Positions 15,331-34,229 of a stretch of 64,000 nt of DNA are shown in pieces. A program made the translations under genes and the position numbers. This DNA comes from Tubiluchus corallicola (Eukaryota > Priapulida > Priapulimorpha > Priapulimorphida > Tubiluchidae). The DNA lies in the NCBI GenBank assembly GCA_030141605.1, contig JAQGDQ010000138.1, forward strand, positions 126,001-190,000, given 5' to 3'. The notes under the pieces are model-generated. The model worked only from the letters and a program-made list of their open reading frames with translations, was not told the DNA's origin and ran no database searches. How positions within the stretch are numbered: position 1 is the stretch's first letter; every line of letters starts with the position of its first letter.

Positions 15331-17340
15331 CCACACGAAGGACTTAGTTCTCCTACCAAAAACACCAGGCTTGTGAAACGTAAGTGCACATCAGTCAGTA
15401 GCTTAACGTTATTGTGACAGGCCAAGCCTAAAGCCGCTACCTGTTGGAACCCCGCCCTAACTGAAAATTTGCTACTGCCACATCGAATTTTGTGTATTTA
15501 GCCAATTTTGTTGGTGCACCTTTACTGCAAGTGTTATAAATAAACTAGACGTGCTACAATAGACAATGATGTTACTGCTGTTTCAAGCATTGTACAATTC
15601 AGTTTTTAGTACGTTATTTCTCAAGAAAGCGAATCAAGATATTTATTTCACACCATACTGTATGACCAATTTCAGATCTTCAGCCTGCATTGTATGTCGT
15701 GAAGAAAAGGCAAGAGAGTTGAATAAACGTTGAATCTGCTATACAGAATATTATGCAAATCCCAATATAAATTTAAATCACTTTATATTAAATTTTATTA
15801 GTGATATTACAAGCAATGACAGCAGCAGCAACAAACATTAAAAGTACATGGAAGGTTATAACTTGAGATTCTGTAATATAAAATAACCATTAATTTAGTT
15901 TTAGAACAGTTTGTTTTCCATTTCACAATTTAGTTCTTATGGTAACACATTTATGATGGGATCAATAAGAACGAGATCTGTATCATCTGCAAATAATATG
16001 GTCATAAATTGTGCAGTAGCAGCAACTCAAATTTATAATTAAAAATAATAACTGCCCAAAAACGGGCCCTCGTGGGATTTAACGATTTCAATATCAGAAA
16101 ATGTCTATTAACGACAGTGAAGTGTTTCCTGCTATTTCCTAAGAAAGCAATTGGGAAGACTCCTCTCTTGGCACAGTGTATAATTTGCCAAAATGCAATT
16201 AAAAACTGTTAAATACTACATCAAATGTCTTTCAAGTTTAAACAAATGCTGCATCTGTTAATTTTATTGTTTAGGCTGAAAAGAAAGTTTTTTACTACAT
16301 TGGCAGTAATCTCAGTGGTATAATCATACAGAAATGCAAACTGTCACTCATTAAGAATATTGGTATAAGAAATTCTAGTACTGTACACAGTCTCTTGGAT
16401 ATCAAAGATGCAAATACTTAAGTTAAAGTGCTAGGAGGCTAGGAAATGAAACCGGTTAATTACAGTCAAAATGATTGCACTGTGACCATCATTTTAAAAC
16501 AGCAGGAGTAATTTGCCTAGCTTTAGTGGGAAGGTAAAATGCCAGATGGAATTGAAATACTAACTAGTTTAGTTAGCCTGCTCTAATATATTTCAAATTC
16601 GCAAATTAACTTATACAGTTTTATTGACACTTCTGAAGCTGAAGTTTTATTGGATTGGACCAGTAAAAATAAGCCCTCTCAAACTTAGCATGTGATAAGA
16701 GTGAATTTTCTCTAGTTTATAGTGTACTGGAATAAACAAGCCCTGCAGTCACAGGACAAACTAGAAAATTAACGTCATCATGTTAATATAAACACATGAC
16801 GCCTACAGTAAACAATACCTTGGCATTAGTAATTTTAGGAATTAATTTGGACTTGTTGCCCTACATTCATGCTGTTTAATTTATTGGATTTTCATAAAGA
16901 CAAACACTCATGTAGCACATACCATAGTATTTTGTTATGACAAGAAACGGTAGGCTTCCAGCATTTACGCCTTATACATGGCACATTACTAATATTGGTG
17001 AATGCATGCCATGACATTGCATGTTACAGTGTTACTATGAAGACTTAGTAGTCCAACATGTCATGTTTTGACTATGAATCCTAAATGATCAATGTGTAGG
17101 TAATGCAAAAAACTCCACTTCCACACATCAGCAAGCAGCAACACAACCAAAATTAAGTCTAATGCCAAAAAGAAAAAAAGCCAAAAGCAGAAAAACAGAC
17201 AAATGTCATGAACTACTTTCAGGAGTCTGCTGTGAGACACCCAGAAAGGTTTTAAAAAGACAAATAATACAAATTTTATTGTGACCAAGAAATAGTAATA
17301 AAAAAGGATCTTATCTTTGCTTCCTTCCCATTTAATCGCA
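15331..17340. other. Non-coding stretch downstream of the gypsy remnant
   Basis: May include 3' flank of the retroelement (an AATAAA-like site near 15537), but no sequence matching the region before gag was found. Otherwise featureless. Confidence 0.4.
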
Positions 17341-17776
17341 AAATGTTTTTCGAGATTAAATGTCTCAAAATTCTCATTTGCTAACAGAGTTGTAAGCATT
17401 TGGAATGCTCTGGATTCTCGTGTAATTGATGCTACTAGTTTGTCAGTTTTTAAGCAATTGATTAACTAATGTTAAATTACTGCCTTATTGTAACTTCATC
17501 CGAAACACGTAAGATTATTATAGGACTAATTGGTTCTCTCGACACCATATTATTGCATAAAATGTATAGAGTGTATAATTCATATTTAGTTACATTTTTA
17601 GGAGCTTTTAGTGAGATGTATTCAATTTTAGAGTAATGTTTTCATAGGTTTCGTTTTTGGGCATCAATGTTTGTTTTATAGGATCAGCGTAAGTATGCTT
17701 GCGCCTGCTGATTTAAAAAAATGTTATTTTAAAAAACGTATAAATGTCAATAAACAAATGAAAAATCAAAAATCAA
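17341..17776 (+). mobile_element. LINE (CR1/jockey-like) 3' end fragment
   Basis: Positions 17353-17469 encode a typical C-terminal end of a non-LTR retrotransposon ORF2 (the NRVVSIWNALDS pattern, then LSVFKQLIN and stop). An untranslated region follows with a hairpin (ATCAGCG ... CGCCTGCTGAT, about 17682-17711). It ends in a short A-rich repeat (AAATGAAAAATCAAAAATCA). The element is strongly 5'-truncated, as is usual for LINEs. Confidence 0.65.
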
Positions 17777-18764
17777 ACTCTGACTGAAACTATGGCAATT
17801 AAGTCTTTTATAAATAAATAACTGGCATACGTTTTTTACGAAAATGTCCATCAGACTTTGTATATGAATACATTTATTACAATACATGAGCATCCACAAT
17901 CATTTTTGTGGGTTTTTGCTGCATCACAGCAAGTTCACAAAAAAATCATACACATATATTATGTAGGCCTCATGAACAGCACATAATAAACATCTGAATG
18001 ATCATCTCTAGACTCTACTTAACCTGAAACTTTCTTGGGTTAGTCGATATTTCAATTCGTTTTTTGCTATACCTAAAGACGATTTCGATGAAGATCATTT
18101 AAGATGATCGAATAATTTGCATGAAAAAGAGTTGCTCCAGGGTTGCATCAAGAGAAGTTTATGCCTAGATTTCACATCAAAAGTATGAATTGCCATGCTG
18201 CTCTTAGTATTACATGTCATGCACGGTATCACATTTGGTACTTCTATCAACAGGCTTGATACATATTTTCACTTCTTAAAGCGTTATTTTTAAAACTTCA
18301 TTATAAAGAAATGTACAGATGATTAGGTGACAATCAATAATTTTCAAGATTAATTGAGATTTACAAGGGTAAACTCATGGACTTACATCAAAGAAATTAC
18401 AGCTTCACATTTATGAATTTACTGGGATTCGCATCACACTTTTGGAGCCATTTTCTTGTATTCACGAATCTTTACTCATTTTGGCTAGGACTACGGTCTG
18501 ATGCAAAAAGTGTAAAATGTATTTACTCTAAGTTCCACCTTTTTATATTCTCATGAGCAAAAACAAAGATTTTATTTAGCTTGCCAGTTTATTTACAAAA
18601 TTAGCAGAAATCACCAGAAATAAACGATGGTGATTGGATAAATTTGTGTGCATAAATAATTTGAATTTCAAACTATTCTGGCTTGATGACTTCTCTCATT
18701 TGACAAGAGTTTACTGTAGCCCGTCATGTAGCATCACTAAAAACTTTGTGCAGGTAAAAGAAAT

Positions 18765-18953
18765 TTTGAGCCTCTATCCATTTCAAATGAAGCTGTTGAA
18801 AGATGCTTCTCCACCATAAAATACATAAAAACTGATTGTGTAAGTCTTTCTAAGAAAACTGTAGATTTGATGAGAAAAAGTATTGATGGTGCAGACAATT
18901 TCGAAATAAAAGTGGCGGCACGAAATCATATTTTAGCAGCAAACCGAAAATAA
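18765..18953 (+). mobile_element. hAT transposase C-terminal fragment
   Basis: The frame ending at TAA 18951-18953 contains SNEAVERCFSTIKYIKTD, which fits the dimerisation region of hAT transposases (the ERxFS...IKT pattern). Upstream frames are broken. It is an isolated relic; I saw no terminal inverted repeats around it. Confidence 0.55.
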
Positions 18954-21865
<2,912 letters not shown>

Positions 21866-22665
21866 ATGTCACAGAACTCCGACAGAACCGGAGCTTTGAA
21901 ACCGAATCTTGAATCGGAGCTTTGATCCAATTCGATTCGTTGACGTTCTACGTTACCTTAGATCCAACCCGATTCGGTGGAGACTTTTGAAAAAAATCCG
22001 GTTTAAGCTTCGGCTACAGAGGCTTATACGCTCATTTATCTTTAAAATTTTCAGCAAAATCCTGAAATAGCTACCTTTTTTGATAATTTGCCCACAATAG
22101 TGTCAGCATGTCTCAAACTCATGAAACTATGCGAAAGCATGCATCACATTATGAGTTTAACTGCTAAGAGTTCTTGTATTACTTTGACAGAAAGTGGTTT
22201 GGCTAACAACTCATTATGTGGCTTAGACGAACATGGTTTTTCGTCATCCACATTGCACATTACACGGACTCAAGGAGTGTAGGTAAAGGGACCCCAAGGA
22301 TTTTTTGACTAACAGATCATATTATATTGTTAGTTATCGGCAGAAAAAATCTGTCACAAAGTAATTAGATCATCTATAGTCTTTATTATCGCAAAATCAC
22401 TGTCCAACGTGCTGCTCAGACAGGTCATCTGTAATCTTCATGAAAAACACTGCAGTTTTACAATCTGCCATAATTCGATTGAGAACTGTATAGATTCGAA
22501 AAAGATTCAGTTGAAAGAACTGTCTGAAAAATTGAGATTCGAATTTGATTCTATTTTGAAGATTATTTTAAACCGAGATTCGGATTCGAAAATTTTATTA
22601 TGAAAATGAGATTCGGTGTACATACCGATTCAGTAATTTCAGATTCCCTAATTTCAAATCCAGGG
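21866..22665. repeat. GATTCG-rich interspersed repeat, ~800 bp
   Basis: Left part holds CCGGAGCTTTGAAACCGAAT and AATCGGAGCTTTGATCC with several GATTCG words. The right part (22480-22640) holds many inverted-sense words (GAGATTCG, GATTCGGATTCG, GAGATTCGGTG). Possible DNA transposon with subterminal repeats; ends are uncertain. Short frames within show no recognised domain. Confidence 0.4.
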
Positions 22666-25367
<2,702 letters not shown>

Positions 25368-25375
25368 CTCTAATG

Positions 25376-26428
25376 CAGGGGTGTGCAAACTACGGCCTGC
25401 TGAGAGATCTTGAGCGACCTGCGAAGAGGTCTGTCATCCCAATGAAGGTGCGGCCTGGGCGATGAATGGAGTCGCAAGTATCACGAAGATATTTAAAGCT
25501 GAAGTCCGCGCCACGATCGCAAAGATAGTGTGGATAGATTTTTTCAACTAGATCTGATGGCATAAACCTTTACAAGACGGTTGTCACTTAATATCACTGT
25601 TGGACATGACGAAATTTAACGTTGCTCACGTGAAACACAAAAAAGCAATGTAATCACACAACACAGCAAACTACCATGGAAGCCACCATTGAAATGCTCA
25701 AATGTGCACGAAATGCAAGAAGTAATCTGATTGGCTGGTAGGAAGACCAACCAGCCAATCTCTAGGCTTCTATTATCAGGCTAGTTGTTCGGCCCCGTTG
25801 TCTTCTTGGTCATAGCAGGTAGATCATTTTGACTTGGTTATTTTACAAAATATATTATAAATAAAATTATGAAATAACCAAGTTAAAATGATCCACCTAC
25901 TCTGACAAGGATGACTGGGCAGATTAATTAATTTGTAAGTAACGAGCAAGCTGAAAAAGTGTGGTCACCCCTGATATAGCGGGATTCCAAGGTTTTAGTT
26001 TCTGCTTAGGCTCAGTAGTACACTCCTCGATCAGTGGCTGTTTTATCGTTTCACCAAGTGCAGTGTTCTTATAGATCAGAAACACGGAGAAGAAAAGAGG
26101 ACAATTGAAGAAGAACATCAAGTGTTTCAAGACAGATTAACACGCATTATACTGCATAGACTGTGTGATACACTGTACTAATATGCACTGTAATAAAATT
26201 ACCACTATCTGACATAAAAGTTGAAATCTATGGTTTTCGATGTAAAATTCAATAACTTCTAAAATAGTTTTCTTGAGTGTAGTAGTAATGATGTGCGAAG
26301 ATCAAATGCAAAAAAAATCATTATTAGGTCCTACTCTTCTTGGCTCCTTGATCAAACTGTACACGGCCCGCAGAAATTGCGAGAAAGTTTAATGTGGCCC
26401 GGCTAGTCAGATAATTTGCACACCCCTG
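25376..26428. mobile_element. Non-autonomous hAT-type DNA transposon, 1053 bp, with 8-bp target duplication
   Basis: Ends are inverted: the left starts CAGGGGTGTGCAAACTACGG and the right, read in reverse, starts CAGGGGTGTGCAAATTATCT. A perfect 8-bp duplication CTCTAATG flanks it (25368-25375 and 26429-26436). CAGGGGTGTGCAAAC with CGGCC nearby is a common hAT end, and 8-bp duplications are the hAT rule. No transposase domain was recognised inside. Two nested hairpins lie within (25729-25762 and about 25790-25920). Confidence 0.88.
25790..25920. repeat. Nested ~130-bp palindrome within the hAT element
   Basis: Left arm CAGGTAGATCATTTTGACTT... (from 25816) mirrors right arm ...AAGTTAAAATGATCCACCTA (to about 25900), with an AT-rich centre (TATATTATAAATAAAAT). 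Weaker pairing extends outward on both sides. It may be a small MITE that inserted into the larger element. Confidence 0.6.
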
Positions 26429-26437
26429 CTCTAATGA

Positions 26438-26532
26438 ACCTCATCAGGTGAATAGACTTGTGCTGCAAACATGACTTTCTTTCAGGTCACACTCAGGTTA
26501 GCAAAACAAGTCTATTTAGCTGATGAGGTAGG
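26438..26532. repeat. Inverted repeat next to the hAT insertion, CTGATGAGG arms
   Basis: CCTCATCAGGTGAATAGACT (from 26441) pairs with AGTCTATTTAGCTGATGAGG (to 26529) around a ~45-bp loop. CTGATGAGG is followed by GAAA at about 26541, but the bases between cannot form a proper helix. The hAT element inserted just left of this repeat, so this is the older sequence. Confidence 0.5.
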
Positions 26533-27619
26533 CTACAGCGAAAGCTCATGAAATAAATAAATAATCTTGTGAGACTATAAAAGACATTCAACGTTTTATT
26601 CATGCTACTGATTGTGTCATACCAGGGAACCACTATTGAGCAACGTTATTATTTACAATATAATTGCGCATTTACTTTCTGTGCAAAAACTATGGAAATG
26701 TCTTATAGAAAACAATAAAACATACCCCATTATTGTAATTTATTTCTAGGTTGTTGGGCAGCAAAATTTAATTTTAAGACAAAACCTGGTTATGAAATTT
26801 CATTGATATACTTGTTACAAAGTATAATAATTGTAACATGCCAAGTGCACAAAAGGTCTAACATTTTTTCCTAAAACAATTTTAAATTATTGCAGTGACA
26901 ATAATCATTTTCACTACAGTTATTTTTATAAACCTGGAATTTATAGATGGTTGAAACACTTTGGTGACAATGCATAGCACTTAGTGTGAATGTTTCTTTA
27001 GTAGCAACTAGATTCTTCTATTTAATTAGTTTTTACCCGTGTATTCTAATTAAGTTGTTATTCTGTACACTGTACCTTACATAACATGGTTCTAAAGTAA
27101 ACACTTTTTGTTATAATGTTACCGCTAGAGAAAAGCAGTGTATGCAAGCTTAGGTATGCAGTATGCACCTGCTGAGTACTAGGGCTTGAACAGCTTAAAA
27201 AATCACATTACAATGATTGTATATTAAATCGACAAAGCTGGTCAGAACAGCAACACGCACTACTAAAGCAAAATTTCAAACCCTACAACATACACGTGAC
27301 ACTCTTTAGGCTTTTAAGGAAGATGTCACTATAGTACTAATGTGAGTCTTATAATTATGCTCCATGTGTAAGTCACTGTGACTGTAGTTACGTGTGTAAA
27401 ACATGAATGGTAAACAGCTAAATTTTCACATGACTCTCGCGTATACATACCTTCCCTAGCTTTTAAATACACCGTATTGGCCACTATATTTTCGAGCTCC
27501 ATCACAGGACAGTATTGTCAACTTATTTTTTTATTAAATCCATTGTTATTACCACAATGAAAATACTGAATTCCAGGGTGTGGTGGTAAACGCAATATGG
27601 CGACGCCAATGTATCGGAA

Positions 27620-27730
27620 ACACTGATTGGTCAGAAACTTCGTGACGTCATTGAGAAGCCGCTGCTGCAAAGGCTCCAACCACAATGTGGGCTTATAAAG
27701 CGTCGAAGTGGCTTCTCCCTTTGCAGTTTC
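27620..27730 (+). promoter_or_regulatory. Promoter-like block (inverted CCAAT, CRE, TATA)
   Basis: An inverted CCAAT box (ATTGG, 27626-27630), a perfect CRE (TGACGTCA, 27643-27650) and TATAAA (27694-27699) occur in the usual order and spacing for a + strand promoter. No coding exon was recognised downstream. A minus-strand open frame (27518-27760) covers the same bases but resembles no known protein. It could be a host promoter for an exon I missed or part of a long terminal repeat. Confidence 0.4.
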
Positions 27731-27869
27731 ACGAATAGCTTTACTCTCTTGAGGCGACATCTCTTTTTCATAATTACACTAAGTTCGGTAGCAGCTCCAA
27801 TGAATAATAGCTAAAGTAAATAGAGGATCAGGCGACTCACAGTGGCTATACTAATATTTCTATCACGCT

Positions 27870-28800
27870 CTTGTATATTCAATTCATGATGGAACAAGAA
27901 CAAAAAGAAAACTGTATCCTGTCACGATGTTGTTCATACACTTCTACATTGATCCCCATAATTTGTATAAATTTTATCACTTGTCTAATCCAAGCATTAA
28001 CTCTCACTAGTGTGCTCGTGTTTACTGAACATAGATCTTCTTTGTTCACTTGCATGATTTCCAAACTTATTTTTAGCTACTTCACATTTCAACAGATGTC
28101 CCGTCATATCACACTCTTTCACACACACACACAGTGGACACATCAAATCATTTTTACACTTATTTTTATGATTACACTTTAATTTTATCATGTTTAATTT
28201 CCATTCAGTAATTTCATCATTTTATGCAGTTTTTTCATCACACTCCATCACATAATTTGTTGCCTGTTCCCATTTTTCCCACTCTATGTTTCATAAAACT
28301 CAGTTTGTCATATCATCACACTTTTTCACATCTTCTACTTTTAGATACTTTCTAAATACTGCTTTTTTGTTTCTCTTTTCCATTGTGACTTCAATAAGCT
28401 TTGCGTTCTTTAAGCATTTATATCTAAATCATGCATATTTGAAATTTCTCTAATTTCTGTCCCCGAGCTTCTTGGAATGTTTTTGTCACATATGCCCAAC
28501 TGCACCTTTTAGCATCTCGTTTAATCTCAGATATCAACACACTTTGGTACAACATTAATTTTTTATAATGTATTATTTGTCTCAATGGCCATACTCCCCA
28601 AGTCATCACTAGGCCCCAATAACTCGTAGACATTTTCTGCTTCATCAGACATCTTAGGGCTTCTTTTTCCCAACTTTCTAAGGAGTCATAGTTTGTTTCT
28701 GTCAATTTACCCCATACTGTCATATTGAAAATTAAACTAGGAATCATCGCTCTCTTGTACAACAACTGTCTTATTTTTATATCTTCAGTTCCTACAGCAT
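27870..28800 (-). mobile_element. LINE ORF2 C-terminal fragment, minus strand
   Basis: The minus-strand frame 28424-28765 encodes a region typical of the end of non-LTR reverse transcriptases (AMIPSLIFNMTVWGKL, then WGLVMTWGVWPL and YKKLMLYQSVLIS). Further downstream (27997-28191, minus) lies a cysteine-histidine motif (CPLC...GHLLKC) of the kind found at the C terminus of such ORFs. Stops separate the pieces. No intact endonuclease or palm domain in the window. Confidence 0.7.
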
Positions 28801-31034
28801 ATCAGAACTACTCCAATTCATAACCTCATATATCATAATTATATTCTTACTTCTTTTCTCAACCGACATGTTATCACTTCCTCTTTCGGATCGCAAACAC
28901 GGTCATTCCAAAATTAATAAAAAGATGCCATAACCATGATAATTATCAAACTGTAGTTTTTCTGCATGCGTGCAATTCTTCGCCTTTTAGTTTATGTTAA
29001 TCTTTCTGACATGACTTTATGTTTACTCTCTCAGTAACTACGTGAAAAGGCCTGCAAGCTAGGTTTTTGTTGTTTAAACTTAATTAGGCCTACCATGATA
29101 AGCACCTAACCGACATGCATGCAATGCTAGTTATCTCGGATGTTTATTTCGAAATTATGCAGGTACTACATCATCTCCCGAATATCAAACCTCAAACTAA
29201 ATGTTCTTTTTTCTAAATTCTGAGGTACATGTTTATAATCTCACTGTATGTGGCCTGTGCACAGAGAAACTATTATTGAACTGCGCTGTGTTTTTTTAGC
29301 TGCAACACATTAATTTTACATTAATAATTTATTAATTTCGTATACTCTTTCAGAGCTATATATGTGTAACCTGTAGCCAAAAATTTTCGTTTACTGTGCG
29401 CTCGCGAGAAAATGACAACAGAGAAGTTGTCGTTGTTTCCAATCTGCACAATTTTGTAACAAAACGTGATCTACCCGGCAAAATTAAAATGTAATGTTTT
29501 TCCTATTCTACCAACAGAGTGCGGGCCATTGTTGGAAGCAAACTTCGAGTAGAGGGGCAAGTTAAAGTAGAGCTACTAGTTTACTAGTGTATTATAACGA
29601 CCTCGCCCGGACTGCAGAAGTGACGGTAAAGGTTTTTTATAATTGCGTAAAGGGCTGAACTTCAATTATTGCTATTTGTCGACGTATTTCTGTCAACAAG
29701 AGTTAGCATAATAGGAACCACATAACATTTTATACCTGCTTTTCTAGAAGATTTTTAGAAGTAAAACCGTTTCCTAGGGAATGCCACTCAAAGCACTTGA
29801 AACTAATAAGTCGGTATAATTCATATTATAAAACATAAATATGAAGGATAGATTTTGTAGCAGATATAGCACAACAGTGCATTCCACTGTTGACACTCAC
29901 AGGCTTAAAAAGAGGTGCGCCCAGTAACCCTAACTCTAAAAACTAAAAAGAACCCCGAGTATGGCTTCAGAGATCATAGGCTCATATCTACAGTTTGTTG
30001 AGGTACATCTGTCAGCAACGACCAGCACAACAGAAGCCACACGATATCAACCGTCCTTCTTTTTATGGATTATGCATAGGTTCACTTGATATCTGGTGCA
30101 AACAGGGAGAAATAAACGATTATCCTACTATTTGGTTATTTTTGCCATAGGAGCTTGGTAATTTGAAAAGGTTGAGGCTTATTCGCTAGTATGGCACAGA
30201 ATTTTGTCAAACGCATCAAATTGCCAAATTCAAAAATCACAATTATTTACATCTGTTATTGATAAAACGAAACTAAGCCAATCGTTATGCTCATAGTAAA
30301 CCAAACTAAGAACAAGTTCGGATATTATAATATCGTTTCTATTTTGTTTTCGTAATCCAGCTTTAACACTAATTGATTAATGGACTATCAGATCAGTAAA
30401 GGAACAGTGTAACTTCGAACCAGCACTGCAATTTTAAGTATTGGCTCTATGCAGTGTAATTTTATATTGGCTCTGTAATGAGTAGGGTCGGTGGTATGGA
30501 AACTGTTCTGTGGCGTGTCAGACCTGACTGTTCCCTGTATTTTTAGGTGAGAAACAAAAACATTATTAAAAGCTTTAGTTTTCCTAAGTAGAGTTTCCCG
30601 GCTGCAGGTGAGCAAAAAATACCCGTATAGGCCTACCCATATGTTTTTTTTATCTATGATTATAGACTTTGATGGATGTCGACGCAGCATAATGTGTTAT
30701 TTTTCAAAATTCCGAATTTATACGTGCAGCTCTTATTGTATTATAAAATTATTATAAAATCCGTCTTCTCATAAATCGTTGCCAATTTCTAATTTTTTCT
30801 TCGTTTTAATATACAGCTGTTTACAAAGATCCTATACATAGACGATAGGAACCTGTATGAGAAATTAAGTTGCCTCTGTGATCATGTCAGTAATATGTGT
30901 TAAAATGTTTGTCGCGTCTAAAAAGTTTTTTCCAGATATTCAAGAACTCGGGATCGATTCCCGTCAACACGGATTTGAAGTTCGTACGCATTTGAAATTG
31001 CGTGAGATTACTAATGAGTGACAACTGACGTCAA
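28801..31034. other. Non-coding stretch, nothing recognised
   Basis: No exon or transposon end identified. A CGGGATCGATTCCCG palindrome at 30952-30965 looks like a tRNA T-arm, but no A box or cloverleaf surrounds it. Confidence 0.4.
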
Positions 31035-32560
31035 AAATCACTCTGCCTGTTCCTTATTTACATGAATGATATGCCGCTCGTCTTAAATTTCAATTTACGT
31101 CTTCTTGCAGACGACACTTGTCTCGGACATAACACGCCTTCAGCTACGAATGAATGAGGAACTTGAGAAATGATCAGTTTGGATGAAAGCCAACAAACTA
31201 TCTGTTAATTACTCAAAAACAGCCGCAAATCATTTTCAAAGGCGATTATACCATTTACTTTAAAAATGGATAACAACGAACGCACACAGGCTACATCAAT
31301 TAAATATCTTGGGCTTCTTATAGACAATAATATGAAATGGCAAATAAATATACAGACAATAACATTAAAAATTAACAAGATAATTGGTATATTCTTTAAA
31401 ATAAGACATTTTATAAACACGAAAGCATTGTTATCAAATTACTATGCACTAGTATACCCATATTTACATTACAGTATCCTATCACGTGGAAAAGCAAAGA
31501 TCACTTACTCTTCACCCACTAACTACTGCACAAAATAAAATTGTGAATGCTTTACTTTTTCTTCGTATAGAGATAGAGCAACGTCTTCTTACATACACTT
31601 AAAACTACTGAAGCTCATATACAATTTAGAACTGCTAAAATTTATGTTTAACCATAAAAACGGTACTTTAGCAACACAATATAAAAATTACTTTCAAAAA
31701 GTTAGAGATGTCCATTCCTATGGAACTAGAGCAGCAACAGGTGGTCTCTATTGCCAATCACGATTTAAAACATCTTTTGGCCTTAATACACTCCAACACA
31801 ATGGGGCAAAACTCTCGAATAATGTAGATAGTTCAACAACTTCTTGTAGATTTTTATTGCAAATAAGTAAATTGTAAAAACTGTTTAATTGAAAAGTACT
31901 CACATTGAAAAGTGACATTTACAAAATAGTGCAAAGGAAAACTGTTTAAGGAAATAACTTGGTAGCTAAATATTGAACTTACTGAAAATTAGGAAATTTG
32001 CCCTTTATTGCTACATTAAAACTGGAAGAATATAAAGAATATTTTAATTGCTTATTAATATGTGTTTTTATCGCGAGTTTTCTTTTTATTGTGCAGAATA
32101 TGAACACGTCCTTCAAAAAATTTAAGGTATGAAGCGAAGTAAACGAACTTTCTGTTTTAGGAATATGTGGAAGGAAGGCTTCTAGGTTGTGTAAGTACTC
32201 AACAAAATTATTGTAAATTAGTGCATGAGAATGCCACATGCTTGCCTCGCTTTATTATTTTGCTACAACGCTGTGTTAGTCATGTTATAGTCATGTTAAA
32301 TGTTTGTTAGCCATTTAGGTTTTTATATGTAGCTTTGATATAAGCTGTTTTCTTGTTTGCCTTGCTGTGAGCTGATATTTTTATTTTTTTGTGTACCTTT
32401 ACGCTTTGATGTTTTTTTTTTATTTCCTATTTCATTTCCGCCTATCAAAAAATTCTGTCATTAAAAAAAGCAGCGGAGTTAATGACCAATTGGTCGTTCG
32501 CTACTCCTACTCAATTATTATTGAAATATTCTACTTCTATAACATTGTAATGTGAATCGA
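31035..32560 (+). mobile_element. LINE (CR1/jockey-like) 3' half, frameshifted
   Basis: Starts inside the reverse transcriptase domain (LFLIYMNDMPLVL then RLLADDT, the ADD active-site motif, about 31050-31122). It continues with MKANKLSVNYSKT in another frame, then IKYLGLLIDNNMKW (from 31266), the thumb region, and a C-terminal segment to about 31877. Several stops and frameshifts are present. A T-rich untranslated region follows and ends near a hairpin (GCGGAGTTAATGACC ... GGTCGTTCGCTACTCC, about 32473-32509). Confidence 0.78.
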
Positions 32561-34229
32561 ATGTTGAGGAAGTAAAATCGATTAAATTGAATTGCCTTTC
32601 ACATTTTATACCCCGTAAACGTGTCAGCGAGCGAATATCGAATTTCCAAGTACATACAAGTGCTCGGTTATTATCACTGACAGTCATGCACTTGTTTACA
32701 AACGTTTGATCTACATATGCAATGCAAAAAATTATATGGAAAAAGAAGGTGAATAATGTGTAATTAATCATCTTCTGAATTTTCTGGTCATTTATTGACA
32801 TCTTGGATGCAACCAAGAAGTACATGAATACTCTTTATCAAGTAACAGCTCAACTCTGACAACCAATGAGCATTGACTAAAAGGTTAATGACTAGTGATA
32901 AACCAGAAACACCTTTATTGTAGTGAAGCAGTATGTATATGTATCTGTAAAAATGAATGCACCCAAGCTCTGGCCGAACGAAGACTCAACTTAATGCATC
33001 TCATTTGGTAACTCTAATTCCCAAAGTTGCAGCCATTTTTATTATTTAAATTTACTGACAATTAATAAAATTAAAAGATAAAATCAAATACAAAAAAACA
33101 ATAGTGAAAATGCGGATGACAATGTTTACACACTAATAATACATAATAATTGTCCATTCCACGTGCACTCTATTATTCGTTACTGTTTTCCATTAAGTAC
33201 AGAAAAACAATCTTTAAATGAACAGGCACAACGCATTAATGTCAACTTCAGACGATCGCCTTTTAGATGAAAATACTAACTTATGATTAGTGTCATATTT
33301 CGTTCTAACACACGCTGTAAATGGGCAATGACAAAAAACATTCTCTTCGCTTTGAACATTTATATCATAAAGACACACTCCAATTCCTAGGTATACGAGC
33401 TCACCTGCCTTTTTCGTCTAATAAATCATGAAATGATAATTTTGCTCTAGCAGAAGCGAACCTTGCATATTCAGGAGCATCAATGCTTGATGGCAAGATT
33501 GAGGAGAGAGAGAAGTCTTAGCAATAGCAATTCTTTTAAATAGTAACGGTAACTTCCCTAGATTTCGTGCTGCTTATTTAAACTTTTACCGAAGTATTAG
33601 ACTGAACAAAATTACACTTATTAAATAAGTCACACTAATACTTTATTGCGTGACACCAACAAATTGCCGTACGTAAACAAACAAAAAACAAAAAACGATT
33701 ATCATTAACCAGGTCATACATTAGGTTATACAAGCAGAATGCCGCCATTGGTATACTACCGAGAAAAAATAAAAATATGTTAGCCAAAAGATAAGTTTTC
33801 ATTGAGCTTTTAAATACTCATGGCATGTTGGAACGTACGTACTCTGTAGCTCTAATCAAATAGTATTATTTGTTTTTGATGCCCAGATTACACGAGTCAC
33901 GCTTCAATCCCTAATAAGCCTGAGTAGTGCAAATTTGCGTTTTTTACTTATTTTACAAAGCATCCAGGGTTAGATTATTTTGGCATATTGTGCAGTTGTA
34001 TGTTGTACAACAAGCGCTATCGTGCATAAAATCGCATGTTTTATTAATTTATTACTATTGTTTTTGTTGTTCTTGGTTGTTCTTGATTGTTCACGCGTTA
34101 GGCGCTGTTTACAGACTCCACGTGCGTATTCAGCGCAAAATTGAAAGTTTTTATCTTTTTATACAAAGCATTTGAAGAGAAAAAAGCAAATTAGGATCTC
34201 AGACTGGTTACAGAACATGTTAATAAATC
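32561..34229. other. Upstream region of the TMED-like gene
   Basis: Presumably holds the promoter and 5' untranslated region. I see no clear TATA box or initiator that would fix the transcription start. Confidence 0.4.

Noticed and set aside
27518-27760. 80-codon minus-strand frame
   Set aside because: It overlaps the promoter-like block, matches no known protein and has no clear splice donor.
30950-30970. tRNA-like T-arm palindrome
   Set aside because: No A box, anticodon arm or acceptor stem around it.
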